Positions 7,116-14,901 of a stretch of DNA of 64,000 bases are shown piece by piece; the stretch's first letter is position 1, and each line of letters opens with the position of its first letter. Both the position numbers and the translations under genes were made by a program. This DNA is from Gammaproteobacteria bacterium (GTDB lineage: Bacteria; Pseudomonadota; Gammaproteobacteria; Steroidobacterales; GCA-2729495), in contig QUBU01000001.1 in assembly GCA_014337915.1 (NCBI GenBank), positions 274,273 through 338,272 of the forward strand. Direction: 5' to 3'. The notes beneath the pieces are model-generated. The model did not search any database. It worked only from the letters and a program-made list of their open reading frames with translations, and had not been told where the DNA came from.

Positions 7116-9665
7116 ATGAAGAGAATGCTGATCAATGCAACTCAGGAAGAAGAGTTGCGCGTGGCCATGGTCGATGGCCAGAAACTGTATGACCTTGACA
7201 TCGAGTCACCCTCCCAGGAACAACGCAAGGCCAACATCTACAAGGGACGCATAACCCGCATCGAACAGAGCCTCGATGCGGCCTTCGTCGACTATGGCGC
7301 CGATCGCCATGGGTTCCTGCCGATGAAGGAGATTTCCCGCGAGTACTTCGTGACCGAACCCAGCGGCGAGCGGATGAACATCCGTGAACTGCTCCGCGAA
7401 GGCCAGGAAATCGTCGTCCAGGTGGACAAGGAGGAGCGCGGCAACAAGGGTGCCGCCCTCACCACCTTCATCAGCCTGGCCGGCCGCTTCATCGTGCTGA
7501 TGCCCAACAACCCGCGCGGTGGCGGCGTCTCGCGCCGCATCAGCGGCGAGGAGCGCGACGAAATCCGTGAAGCCCTGCATGACCTCGAGGTCCCCGGCGG
7601 CATGGGCGTGATCATCCGCACCGCGGGCGTTGGCCGCAGCACCGAGGAACTCAACTGGGACATGCAGTACCTGTTGAGCATCTGGGAGGCCATCAAGGCC
7701 GCCGTGGTCAGCCGGCCGGCGCCATTCCTGATCTTCCAGGACAGCAACGCCATCATCCGCGCCCTGCGCGATCACCTGGCCAACGACGTCGGCGAGATCA
7801 TCATCGACGATCCCACGACCCACGAGGAAGCGCGCCAGTTCATGGAACGCGTTATGCCGCAGAACCTGCGCAAGCTGCGGATGTACCAGGACCCGGTGCC
7901 ACTGTTCACGCGCTTCCAGATCGAAAGCCAGATCGAGTCCGCCTTCTCCCACGTCGTGACGCTGCCCTCCGGCGGCAGCCTGGTCATCGAGCAGACCGAG
8001 GCGCTGGTGTCCATCGACATCAACTCGGCCCGCTCCACCAAGGGCGAGGACATCGAGGCCACGGCCTTCGCCACCAACCTGGAGGCCGCCGACGAGGTTG
8101 CGCGCCAGTGCCGGCTGCGCGACCTGGGTGGCCTGCTGGTCGTGGACTTCATTGACATGTCCTCCCAGCGCAGCCAGCGCGAGGTGGAGAACCGCCTGCG
8201 CGATGCCATGAAGATGGATCGCGCGCGGGTGCAGATCGGGCGCATTTCGCGCTTCGGCCTGCTGGAACTGTCGCGCCAGCGCCTGCGCCCCTCGCTCGGT
8301 GAGTCGGCCCACCAGCCCTGCCCGCGCTGCAATGGCTCGGGTTCCATCCGCGGCGTCGAGTCGCTGGCCCTGGCCGTTCTGCGGCTCGTCGGCGAGGAAG
8401 CCCGCAAGGACCGCTCATCCAAGGTGATCGCGCAATTGCCGGTGGATGTCGCGACCTATCTCCTCAACGAGAAGCGCGACTGGATCCGCGCCATCGAGGA
8501 ACGCGACCACGTGCAGCTGGTCCTGATCGCGAACCCGCACCTGGAAACGCCAAACTACAGCATCCGGCGCGTGCGCGACGACCAGGTATCAGCCCCCGAG
8601 AACACTGGCGCCAGCTACACGCTCGCCGCGCAGGAGCAACCCCCGTCCGACGCGGCCCTGGACCTGTTCGCCCCGCGGGTGAAGGCGGAGGAACCGGCGG
8701 TGGTGCCGGCGATGCCGGCGACGCCCGCCCCGCCCCCGCCGCCGGAATTCGCCGCTACGGAGTCCCCGGCCGCGGCACCGGTGGCGCCGACGCTGGGCCT
8801 CATTCCGCGGCTCAAGATCTGGTTGTTTGGCAGCGGTACCGCCGAGCCGGCGAAAGCCGCACGGCCTGCCGACGAGCGCCGCAGGGACCATCACCACCGC
8901 CATGAAGGCAGCCGTCACCGCGACCAGCACGGCCGTGGCCGCCGCGATGACCGGTACCGCGACGAGCGTCGCGGCGGACGTGGCCACTCGGGCCAGACCG
9001 GCCAGGGTGGGCAGGGTGGGCAGGGTGGCCAGAACGGCCAGGAACGACGCGAGGGTCGTGGCGAGCGTGACGGGCGCGACCAGCGCGGACAGCGCCCACC
9101 CCGGCAGGATGGCGGTCGCCCGCAGGAGCAGCGCGGCGAGAGCCGTTTCGAGCCACGCCAGGGCGACGAGCAGCGCCGTGGACAGGCTCCCCGCCAGGGT
9201 GCCAACGGCAGCGAGGCCCGCAGCGGCGAGCCAGACCAGACTTCACGCCGTGACCGTTCCCGCCCCCGCCGTCGTGGTGGCCGCGGTGGCCGTGGCGGTG
9301 GTGAAGACCGGCAGGGACGCGAGGGCCTGCCGCCGGGGTCGCCGGCCGAGACGCGGCCAGGACCAGAGGGCAACGGCTTCGCTGACCAGCAGGCCGGCCG
9401 CGATGACGGCCCCACGCCACGGCCCGAACCCGAGACGCGGGCGGACCGGCACAGCGACGCCGGTGAGCGACCGCAGGACAGCCGCCCCGACCCGAGCCCG
9501 GTGGCGGCGCCCAGCACGACCGCCGTGGAAACCGCAGCGCAGGAACCCGGCGACAGGCCACGCCAGCTGCCCTGGGAACCGCCAGCCTCCGGTGGCACCC
9601 GCAGCTACACGGTGTGGTCTTCGGGGCCCGGTGATACGGACGCGACGGGTCGCGACCGCGAATAG
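7116..9665 (+). CDS. rne: Ribonuclease E
   Basis: Essential endoribonuclease for mRNA decay and rRNA/tRNA processing and scaffold of the degradosome; 849 aa. The start [10 protein letters not shown] is nearly identical to E. coli. The N-terminal half holds the S1 domain (about 38-120), the 5' sensor and DNase I-like catalytic region with Asp301 (SIDINSARS) and Asp344 (LVVDFIDMS), and the Zn-link CPRC (Cys402, Cys405). The last 350 residues are a low-complexity tail rich in Arg, Gly, Gln, Asp and Pro, with a short GGQ repeat, as expected for the unstructured RNA- and partner-binding region. A predicted amphipathic membrane anchor may lie near [15 protein letters not shown] (residues about 560-575). 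Confidence 0.97.
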   Translation: MKRMLINATQEEELRVAMVDGQKLYDLDIESPSQEQRKANIYKGRITRIEQSLDAAFVDYGADRHGFLPMKEISREYFVTEPSGERMNIRELLREGQEIVVQVDKEERGNKGAALTTFISLAGRFIVLMPNNPRGGGVSRRISGEERDEIREALHDLEVPGGMGVIIRTAGVGRSTEELNWDMQYLLSIWEAIKAAVVSRPAPFLIFQDSNAIIRALRDHLANDVGEIIIDDPTTHEEARQFMERVMPQNLRKLRMYQDPVPLFTRFQIESQIESAFSHVVTLPSGGSLVIEQTEALVSIDINSARSTKGEDIEATAFATNLEAADEVARQCRLRDLGGLLVVDFIDMSSQRSQREVENRLRDAMKMDRARVQIGRISRFGLLELSRQRLRPSLGESAHQPCPRCNGSGSIRGVESLALAVLRLVGEEARKDRSSKVIAQLPVDVATYLLNEKRDWIRAIEERDHVQLVLIANPHLETPNYSIRRVRDDQVSAPENTGASYTLAAQEQPPSDAALDLFAPRVKAEEPAVVPAMPATPAPPPPPEFAATESPAAAPVAPTLGLIPRLKIWLFGSGTAEPAKAARPADERRRDHHHRHEGSRHRDQHGRGRRDDRYRDERRGGRGHSGQTGQGGQGGQGGQNGQERREGRGERDGRDQRGQRPPRQDGGRPQEQRGESRFEPRQGDEQRRGQAPRQGANGSEARSGEPDQTSRRDRSRPRRRGGRGGRGGGEDRQGREGLPPGSPAETRPGPEGNGFADQQAGRDDGPTPRPEPETRADRHSDAGERPQDSRPDPSPVAAPSTTAVETAAQEPGDRPRQLPWEPPASGGTRSYTVWSSGPGDTDATGRDRE
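9000..9026 (+). repeat. 9-bp tandem repeat inside rne
   Basis: Three tandem copies of GGSCAGGGT (9000-9008, 9009-9017, 9018-9026) with decaying copies on both sides encode a Gly-Gly-Gln run in the RNase E tail. The unit is in frame, so copy-number change would only lengthen or shorten the disordered region. Confidence 0.8.
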
Positions 9666-9669
9666 ACCG

Positions 9670-9707
9670 CTGCCCGGGCGGTGCCAGGCCAGGCACCGTC
9701 CGGGCAG
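9670..9707. terminator. Long GC hairpin between convergent rne and phosphatase genes
   Basis: A 16-bp stem (9670-9685 with 9692-9707, one G-T pair) with a 6-nt loop fills the 50-bp gap between two convergent stop codons. Neither side has a T-run, so it may work as a 3'-end stabiliser or a rho-assisted terminator rather than a classical intrinsic one. Confidence 0.6.
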
Positions 9708-9715
9708 GGTTCGCC

Positions 9716-10219
9716 CTACAGTTCTTCCAGCTCCGCCCGCAGGCGCAGCAGCAGGCCTTCCGTGGCCTCCTCCAGCATGTCGAGCACGCGCTCGAAGCCG
9801 ATGGGCCCGCCATAGTACGGGTCGGGTACCGAACGGCCGGCATCACCGGTCGCGTACTCCATGAACAGGTGAATCTTCCGCCGGTGCTCTGCGGCTGCAG
9901 CGGCGCGCAGGTAGCCGAGGTTCGCCTCATCCATGGCGAGGATCAGGTCGTAGCAGGGGAAATCCTCGGCCGCCACGGCACGCGCCCGCAGGTCCGAGAT
10001 GTCGATGCCACGGCGTGCCGTTGCCATCTGGGCGCGCTCGTCGGGCGCCGACCCGGCGTGATAGCCATGGGTTCCCGCCGAATCGATCACCACCTGCTCC
10101 TGCCACTGCAACTCGCGCAACCGATGGCGCAACATGCCTTGCGCCATCGGCGAGCGGCAGATGTTGCCCATGCAGACCAGCAGGATCCGGTTCCGGGGGC
10201 GGTCGCCGGGAGCTGCCAT
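9716..10219 (-). CDS. Low-molecular-weight protein tyrosine phosphatase
   Basis: Cytosolic phosphatase of 167 aa. The P-loop CX5R is VCMGNICRS with nucleophile Cys16 and Arg22, and the general acid lies in VPDPYYGG (Asp133). Family members dephosphorylate bacterial tyrosine kinases and arginine or tyrosine residues; the substrate here is unknown. It sits 11 nt after kdsB in the comEC-exbBD-msbA-lpxK-kdsB leftward run, a position also seen in Pseudomonas. Confidence 0.93.
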   Translation of the reverse strand: MAAPGDRPRNRILLVCMGNICRSPMAQGMLRHRLRELQWQEQVVIDSAGTHGYHAGSAPDERAQMATARRGIDISDLRARAVAAEDFPCYDLILAMDEANLGYLRAAAAAEHRRKIHLFMEYATGDAGRSVPDPYYGGPIGFERVLDMLEEATEGLLLRLRAELEEL

Positions 10220-10230
10220 GGCCGCGTTGC

Positions 10231-10989
10231 TCAGTCCTGCCTGGCGGCCATGCCAGCCATCCAGGCCTCGACGGCGGCGACATCGGCCGGCGTATCGACG
10301 TCGGGCCCATGCGCCTCACGTGCCGTCGCGACGCGGATCTCCATGCCCATCCACAGGGCCCTGAGCTGCTCGAGTTTCTCCACCGCCTCAAGGTAGCAGG
10401 GCCGCGCGGCGCTGAGGCGCTGCAGCTCGCCGCAGCGATAGGCATAGATGCCGAGGTGGCGCCAGGCACGCGGCAGCGTGTCGCTGCCGTGCCCTGCGCA
10501 GGGAATGGACGCACGGCTGAAGTACAGCGCGCGTCCGTCCTGGTCCATGACCACCTTGACCACATGCGGGCTGGCGTAGTCCTCCGGCGTCGCCACCGGC
10601 ACGCACAGGGTTGCCAGCGACGCCTGCGGATGCTGCGCCAGCAGTGCGGCGACCTGCGCCACGCTGGCCGCAGGCGTGAGCGGTGCGTCACCCTGCACGT
10701 TCACCACGATCGCATCCGGCGGCCAGCCACGGCCGGCAGCGACTTCGGCGATGCGGTCCGTACCGGAGGCATGGTCGGCCCGGGTCATGGCAACTGTGGC
10801 CCCGAAGCCGCGTGCCGCATCGGCAATGCGCCCGTCGTCGGTGGCCACGATCACCTCGGCCGCACCGCTGGCGACTGCACGGCGGTAGACATGTTCGATC
10901 ATCGACCGTCCGGCGAGCCGCGCCAGCGGCTTGCCGGGGAAACGCGAGGACGCATAGCGCGCCGGGATCACCACGCGGAACTCAGCCAT
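10231..10989 (-). CDS. kdsB: 3-deoxy-manno-octulosonate cytidylyltransferase (CMP-KDO synthetase)
   Basis: Activates KDO with CTP for transfer to lipid A; cytosolic, 252 aa from the ATG at 10989. A GTG three codons upstream (10998) is possible but less likely. The nucleotide-binding start FRVVIPARYASSRFPGKPL is diagnostic, followed by EVIVATDD and MTRADHASGTDRIAE. It overlaps the end of lpxK by 8 nt, so the two are coupled. With kdsA at 56 kb the window holds two of the KDO pathway genes. Confidence 0.96.
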   Translation of the reverse strand: MAEFRVVIPARYASSRFPGKPLARLAGRSMIEHVYRRAVASGAAEVIVATDDGRIADAARGFGATVAMTRADHASGTDRIAEVAAGRGWPPDAIVVNVQGDAPLTPAASVAQVAALLAQHPQASLATLCVPVATPEDYASPHVVKVVMDQDGRALYFSRASIPCAGHGSDTLPRAWRHLGIYAYRCGELQRLSAARPCYLEAVEKLEQLRALWMGMEIRVATAREAHGPDVDTPADVAAVEAWMAGMAARQD

Positions 10990-11998
10990 TGGCGCCACCT
11001 GCCGGCTGTAGCCGCGCCAGGATACGCGACATCAGCCCTGCTTCCGCGGTGGGAAGCATCTGCACATCCACCGGCAGGTACCAGCTGTCCGGGTCGGTCC
11101 AATGCGGGTACTTCACGGCATCCTTCTCCGTCATCAGGATGGGCCAGGGCACTTCGCTGCGCAGCTGCGCCAGGTCCACCCGGCCATGGTCCGGCACCGC
11201 GGCCGTCATGACCTGCATGCCGCTGGTCGCCAGCAGGGCATGGAATCGCGCCGGGTTGCCGATCCCCGCCACGGCGAGCACCCGCTGGCCGGCAAACTGC
11301 GCCAGTGGGCGGCACTCCCCCGTGGCCAGCGACACGGCAGCGCCCGGGCGGAGGCTGAAGCCGGTTTCCGCTGCACCGGGCTCGCCACCGTTGACCAGCA
11401 CGGCGTCGACCTCGGCGAGGCGGCCCAGGGGTTCCCGCAGCGGTCCCGCGGGCAGCAGCCGCCCGTTTCCCCAGCGCCGCAGGCCATCGACCACGACGAT
11501 CTCCACGTCCCTGCGCAAAGCATAGTGCTGCAGTCCATCGTCGGCGACGATGACATTCGCGCCGCTGCCGGCAGCGGCCTGCGCCGCGCGCAGCCGGTCG
11601 ACACAGACCACGACCGGCACGCCGGTGCGCCGGGCCAGCAGCACCGGCTCATCGCCGGCGATGGCCGGATCACTGCCGGCATCCACCCGCAGCGGCTCCC
11701 TCTGTGGCACACCACCATAGCCACGGCTGACGATGCCCGGGCGCAGGCCCGCTGCCTGCAGGCGTTGCACCAGCCAGCCCACCAGCGGTGTCTTGCCCGC
11801 GCCGCCCGCGGTAAGGTTACCGACGACGATGACCGGCACGCCAGGATGCCCGGAGGCGAGCCAGCCGCGCCGATAGGCGGTCCGGCGCAACCTCACGGCC
11901 AGGGCGAACAGCAGCGCCAGAGGCTGCAGCAAGGGACCAAGCAGCGAACGACCGTACCAGACCCGCTGGACGCTGCCCGCCACCACGCCGCTAGTCAT
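10982..11998 (-). CDS. lpxK: Tetraacyldisaccharide 4'-kinase LpxK
   Basis: Phosphorylates the 4' position of the lipid A precursor at the inner membrane. The ATG at 11998 gives 338 aa and overlaps msbA by 8 nt; an upstream in-frame extension is unlikely. An N-terminal hydrophobic helix (about residues 20-37) anchors the protein. The Walker A loop is GNLTAGGAGKT (about 60-70), and VIVADDGLQHYAL carries the catalytic Asp. The msbA-lpxK pair is conserved in E. coli. Confidence 0.95.
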   Translation of the reverse strand: MTSGVVAGSVQRVWYGRSLLGPLLQPLALLFALAVRLRRTAYRRGWLASGHPGVPVIVVGNLTAGGAGKTPLVGWLVQRLQAAGLRPGIVSRGYGGVPQREPLRVDAGSDPAIAGDEPVLLARRTGVPVVVCVDRLRAAQAAAGSGANVIVADDGLQHYALRRDVEIVVVDGLRRWGNGRLLPAGPLREPLGRLAEVDAVLVNGGEPGAAETGFSLRPGAAVSLATGECRPLAQFAGQRVLAVAGIGNPARFHALLATSGMQVMTAAVPDHGRVDLAQLRSEVPWPILMTEKDAVKYPHWTDPDSWYLPVDVQMLPTAEAGLMSRILARLQPAGGANG

Positions 11999-13757
11999 CG
12001 CGGAACTGCATCCGGTACAGGGTCGCGTACTGCCCGCCTGCGGCCAGCAGCTCACCATGCGTGCCGCTCTCGGCAATGCAGCCCCCGGCCATGACGATGA
12101 TCCGGTCGGCGTTCTCCACGGTGGACAGGCGGTGCGCGATGACGAAGGTCGTGCGGTTGGCCATCAGTTCGTCGAGCGCAGCCTGGATGTAGCGTTCCGA
12201 CTCCGTGTCCAGCGCCGATGTGGCCTCGTCGAGGATGAGGATGGGCGCATCCTTCAGCAGCGCCCGGGCAATGGCGATGCGCTGGCGCTGGCCACCGGAG
12301 AGCAGCAACCCCCGGTCGCCAACCATGGTGTCGAGGCCCTGTGGCAACTGGGCCAGCAGTTCACCCAGGTGCGCCGCATGGGCAGCGCGCTCGATATCCG
12401 CACGCGGCGCACCGTTCAGCGACCCATAGGCGATGTTGTTCGCCACGCTGTCGTTGAACAGCGTGACCTCCTGGCTCACCAGGCTGATCTGCTGGCGCAG
12501 GCCGTGCAGCGAGTACTCGCGGATGTCACGGCCGTCGATGAGGATCTGGCCCTCGCTGGCCTCATAGAAGCGCGGCAGCAGGTTGACCAGCGTGGTCTTG
12601 CCGCTGCCGGAGCGGCCGACGATGGCGAGCTTCTGGCCGGGCGGCACCTGCAGGTCGATGTCGCGCAGCACCGGGCCCTTGGTCGCGTCATAGCTGAAAC
12701 CCACGCCACGGAACTCGACTGCGCCCTTGACCCGGGCAGGCGCGACACTGCCGGTGTCGACCTCTTCCGCTTCATCGAGCAGGCTGAAAACGCTTTCCCC
12801 GGCCGCCAGTCCGCGCTGGATCACGGCATTGATGCCGCCAATCTGGCGCAGCGGCCGCATCAGCAGCAACAGCGCGGTGATGAAGCCACCGAAGTCACCG
12901 AGGTTCATCTGGTTGCGGACCGAGGGCGAGATCGCCACTGCCGATACGGCCGCCAGGCCCAGCGCGGCCATCAGCGCCACCAGGCCGTCGCCCACGCCCT
13001 TGGTGACCACCAGCCGCATCTGCAGCCGCCGGCTCTTCTCGTTGGCCACCTCGAAGCGCCGGTACTCGTAGTCACGCGCATTGAAGATCTTGATCACCCG
13101 CTGGCTCTGCAGCGACTCCTGCGCCACGCGGGTCACGTCGCCCATGGACTGCTGGATGCGCTCGCTGTAGCGGCGGAAGTAGCGGCCCAGCGTCCTGGTG
13201 ATCAGCGCCATGATCGGCGCGGCCACGAATATGAACAGCGCCAGGGTCGGGCTCAGGTAGAACAGGTAGGCGATGAGCCCGATGGCGGTCAGCACCTCGC
13301 GCAGCATCACCGTGACGACGGTGGAGGTCGATTCGGCAATCTGGTCGATGTTGAATGTGAGCCGCGACAGCAGGGCTCCGGTGGACGAGGTGTCGAAGTA
13401 CCGCGCCGGCAGCCGCATGAACTTGTCGAACACCTGCTGGCGGATGTCGGTGACCACACGCCGCCCGATCCAGCCGAGCCCATAGTTGGAAGCGAACTCG
13501 GATACGCCCCGGGTCAGGAACAGCACCATGATGGCCAGCGGGATCCAGCGGCGCAGGTCGCCCTCGCCCGGCGCCTGGCTGCCCGGGGCGACCACCTCGA
13601 GCAGCCGGTTCACCACCCAGGCGAAGGCCGTGTTGGTGCCCGCGTAGACGATCATGCCGACGCCGGCCAGGACGAACATCCGCCAGTAGCGGAAAGACAG
13701 GCCCAGCATGCGACGGTAGAGCGCGCCGGACCCTCCGCCCTGGCCCGCTGGCGTCAC
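11991..13757 (-). CDS. msbA: Lipid A export ABC transporter MsbA
   Basis: Homodimeric ABC exporter of 588 aa that flips lipid A-core across the inner membrane. The membrane domain has six helices (about residues 25-320). The ATPase has Walker A GRSGSGKTT (381-389), signature LLSGGQRQRIAIARAL and Walker B ILILDEATSALD. The start is a GTG at 13757 in a GTGA overlap with the exbD stop. It lies between exbBD and lpxK. Confidence 0.95.
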   Translation of the reverse strand: MTPAGQGGGSGALYRRMLGLSFRYWRMFVLAGVGMIVYAGTNTAFAWVVNRLLEVVAPGSQAPGEGDLRRWIPLAIMVLFLTRGVSEFASNYGLGWIGRRVVTDIRQQVFDKFMRLPARYFDTSSTGALLSRLTFNIDQIAESTSTVVTVMLREVLTAIGLIAYLFYLSPTLALFIFVAAPIMALITRTLGRYFRRYSERIQQSMGDVTRVAQESLQSQRVIKIFNARDYEYRRFEVANEKSRRLQMRLVVTKGVGDGLVALMAALGLAAVSAVAISPSVRNQMNLGDFGGFITALLLLMRPLRQIGGINAVIQRGLAAGESVFSLLDEAEEVDTGSVAPARVKGAVEFRGVGFSYDATKGPVLRDIDLQVPPGQKLAIVGRSGSGKTTLVNLLPRFYEASEGQILIDGRDIREYSLHGLRQQISLVSQEVTLFNDSVANNIAYGSLNGAPRADIERAAHAAHLGELLAQLPQGLDTMVGDRGLLLSGGQRQRIAIARALLKDAPILILDEATSALDTESERYIQAALDELMANRTTFVIAHRLSTVENADRIIVMAGGCIAESGTHGELLAAGGQYATLYRMQFRDD

Positions 13758-14188
13758 TGGCCCTGGTCCTTGCGGGTGCGCAACGTGGCGATGTGCACGT
13801 CGGTGATACCCAGCCGCCCGGCCACATCCATGGCCGTGACCACATCCTGGTGCGCGGCGCGGGCGTCGGCGTTGATGGTCACCGAATGGACCTCTCCCTG
13901 CGGCATGACCCGGCGCAGGGCAGCCATGAGCGTGTCCGGGCGGTTGTCCACCAGCGCACGGCCGTTGACGAAGAACCCGCCACGCGCGGTGACGGTGACT
14001 TCCAGGGCCGGAGCCACGGTATCGCGGCCGGTGTCGGCCGCCTCGGGCAGGTGGATGGCGAGGCGTGACTGCGCCACGAAACTGGTGGTCAGCACGAAGA
14101 AGATCAGCAGCAACAGGACCACGTCCACCAGCGAGATCAGGTTGAGTTCCGGGTCGTCCCGGGAGCGGTCATGCCTTCGCAGGTTCAT
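13754..14188 (-). CDS. ExbD/TolR family biopolymer transport protein
   Basis: Proton-driven energy-transducing subunit of 144 aa. One N-terminal transmembrane helix (LISLVDVVLLLLIFFVLTTS, about residues 17-36) carries the conserved Asp, followed by a periplasmic domain. The ATG at 14188 overlaps the exbB end by 20 nt. ExbB/ExbD pairs beside comEC and lpxK are common in Pseudomonas-like gammas; no tonB or tolA is nearby, so the partner is unknown. Confidence 0.9.
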   Translation of the reverse strand: MNLRRHDRSRDDPELNLISLVDVVLLLLIFFVLTTSFVAQSRLAIHLPEAADTGRDTVAPALEVTVTARGGFFVNGRALVDNRPDTLMAALRRVMPQGEVHSVTINADARAAHQDVVTAMDVAGRLGITDVHIATLRTRKDQGQ

Positions 14189-14819
14189 CGCGCCGCCCGA
14201 AGCTGTCGAGATACTGCCGTCGATGCAGGGCATCCACCAGGGTGATCGCTTCCTTCTCCATGTCGATGACCAGGCTGTCGACCCGGTCACGCAGGAACCG
14301 GTAGGCCACCAGCGTCGGGATCGCCACGACCAGTCCACCGACCGTGGTGATCAGCGCCTCGGAAATGCCCCCGGCCAGGGCTGCCGGATCGCCGACCGCG
14401 CCGGTGGCGCTGATGGCGGCGAAGATGCGCACCATGCCGGTGACCGTGCCGAGCAGGCCCAGCAGCGGGGAAATGGCGGCGATGGTCCCGAGGAGGTTCA
14501 GGTAGCGCTCGAGGTCATGGACCACATGGCGGCCCGTGTCCTCGATGCTCTCCTTCATGATCTGGCGGTCGCGGTTGCGGTTGAGCAGCCCCGCGGAAAG
14601 GATCCGCCCCAGCGGCGAGCCCTCCTGCAGCGACTGGATGTGCGCGTGGTTGAGTTCATTGCGGCTCACCCATTCCCAGACCTGGCGGGTGAGGTCGTCG
14701 GGCAGCACCCGGCGCCGCTGCAGGGTCCACAACCGTTCGAGGATGATGGCCAGGGCGATCACCGAGCAGCCGATGATCGGGATCATCAGCACCCCGCCTG
14801 CCTTGATGATTTCCAGCAT
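14169..14819 (-). CDS. MotA/TolQ/ExbB family proton channel protein
   Basis: Inner membrane proton channel subunit of 216 aa. It has a first helix at about residues 8-28 and two further helices in the conserved block (LNLLGTIAAISPLLGLLGTV, then LITTVGGLVVAIPTLVAYRF). It starts the exbB-exbD-msbA-lpxK-kdsB run. Because msbA follows directly, a role in energising an envelope process is likely, but the specific partner cannot be told from the sequence. Confidence 0.9.
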   Translation of the reverse strand: MLEIIKAGGVLMIPIIGCSVIALAIILERLWTLQRRRVLPDDLTRQVWEWVSRNELNHAHIQSLQEGSPLGRILSAGLLNRNRDRQIMKESIEDTGRHVVHDLERYLNLLGTIAAISPLLGLLGTVTGMVRIFAAISATGAVGDPAALAGGISEALITTVGGLVVAIPTLVAYRFLRDRVDSLVIDMEKEAITLVDALHRRQYLDSFGRRDEPAKA

Positions 14820-14901
14820 GGATCCGCGGCCCCGAAACGCCTTCCAGTGAGGACTACAACCCGCTCAGCGGCCGACAGTTTACCCTAGCCACGGCAGGCT
14901 G

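Noticed and set aside
9670..9707. Classical intrinsic terminator after rne
   Set aside because: The stem is strong but there is no T-run on either side, so it is listed only as a probable terminator or 3' stabiliser.
12057..14888. 943-codon rightward open frame opposite msbA, exbD and exbB
   Set aside because: It is antisense to three clear genes, has no recognisable domain or ribosome binding site, and follows from the high GC third-position bias of the real genes.
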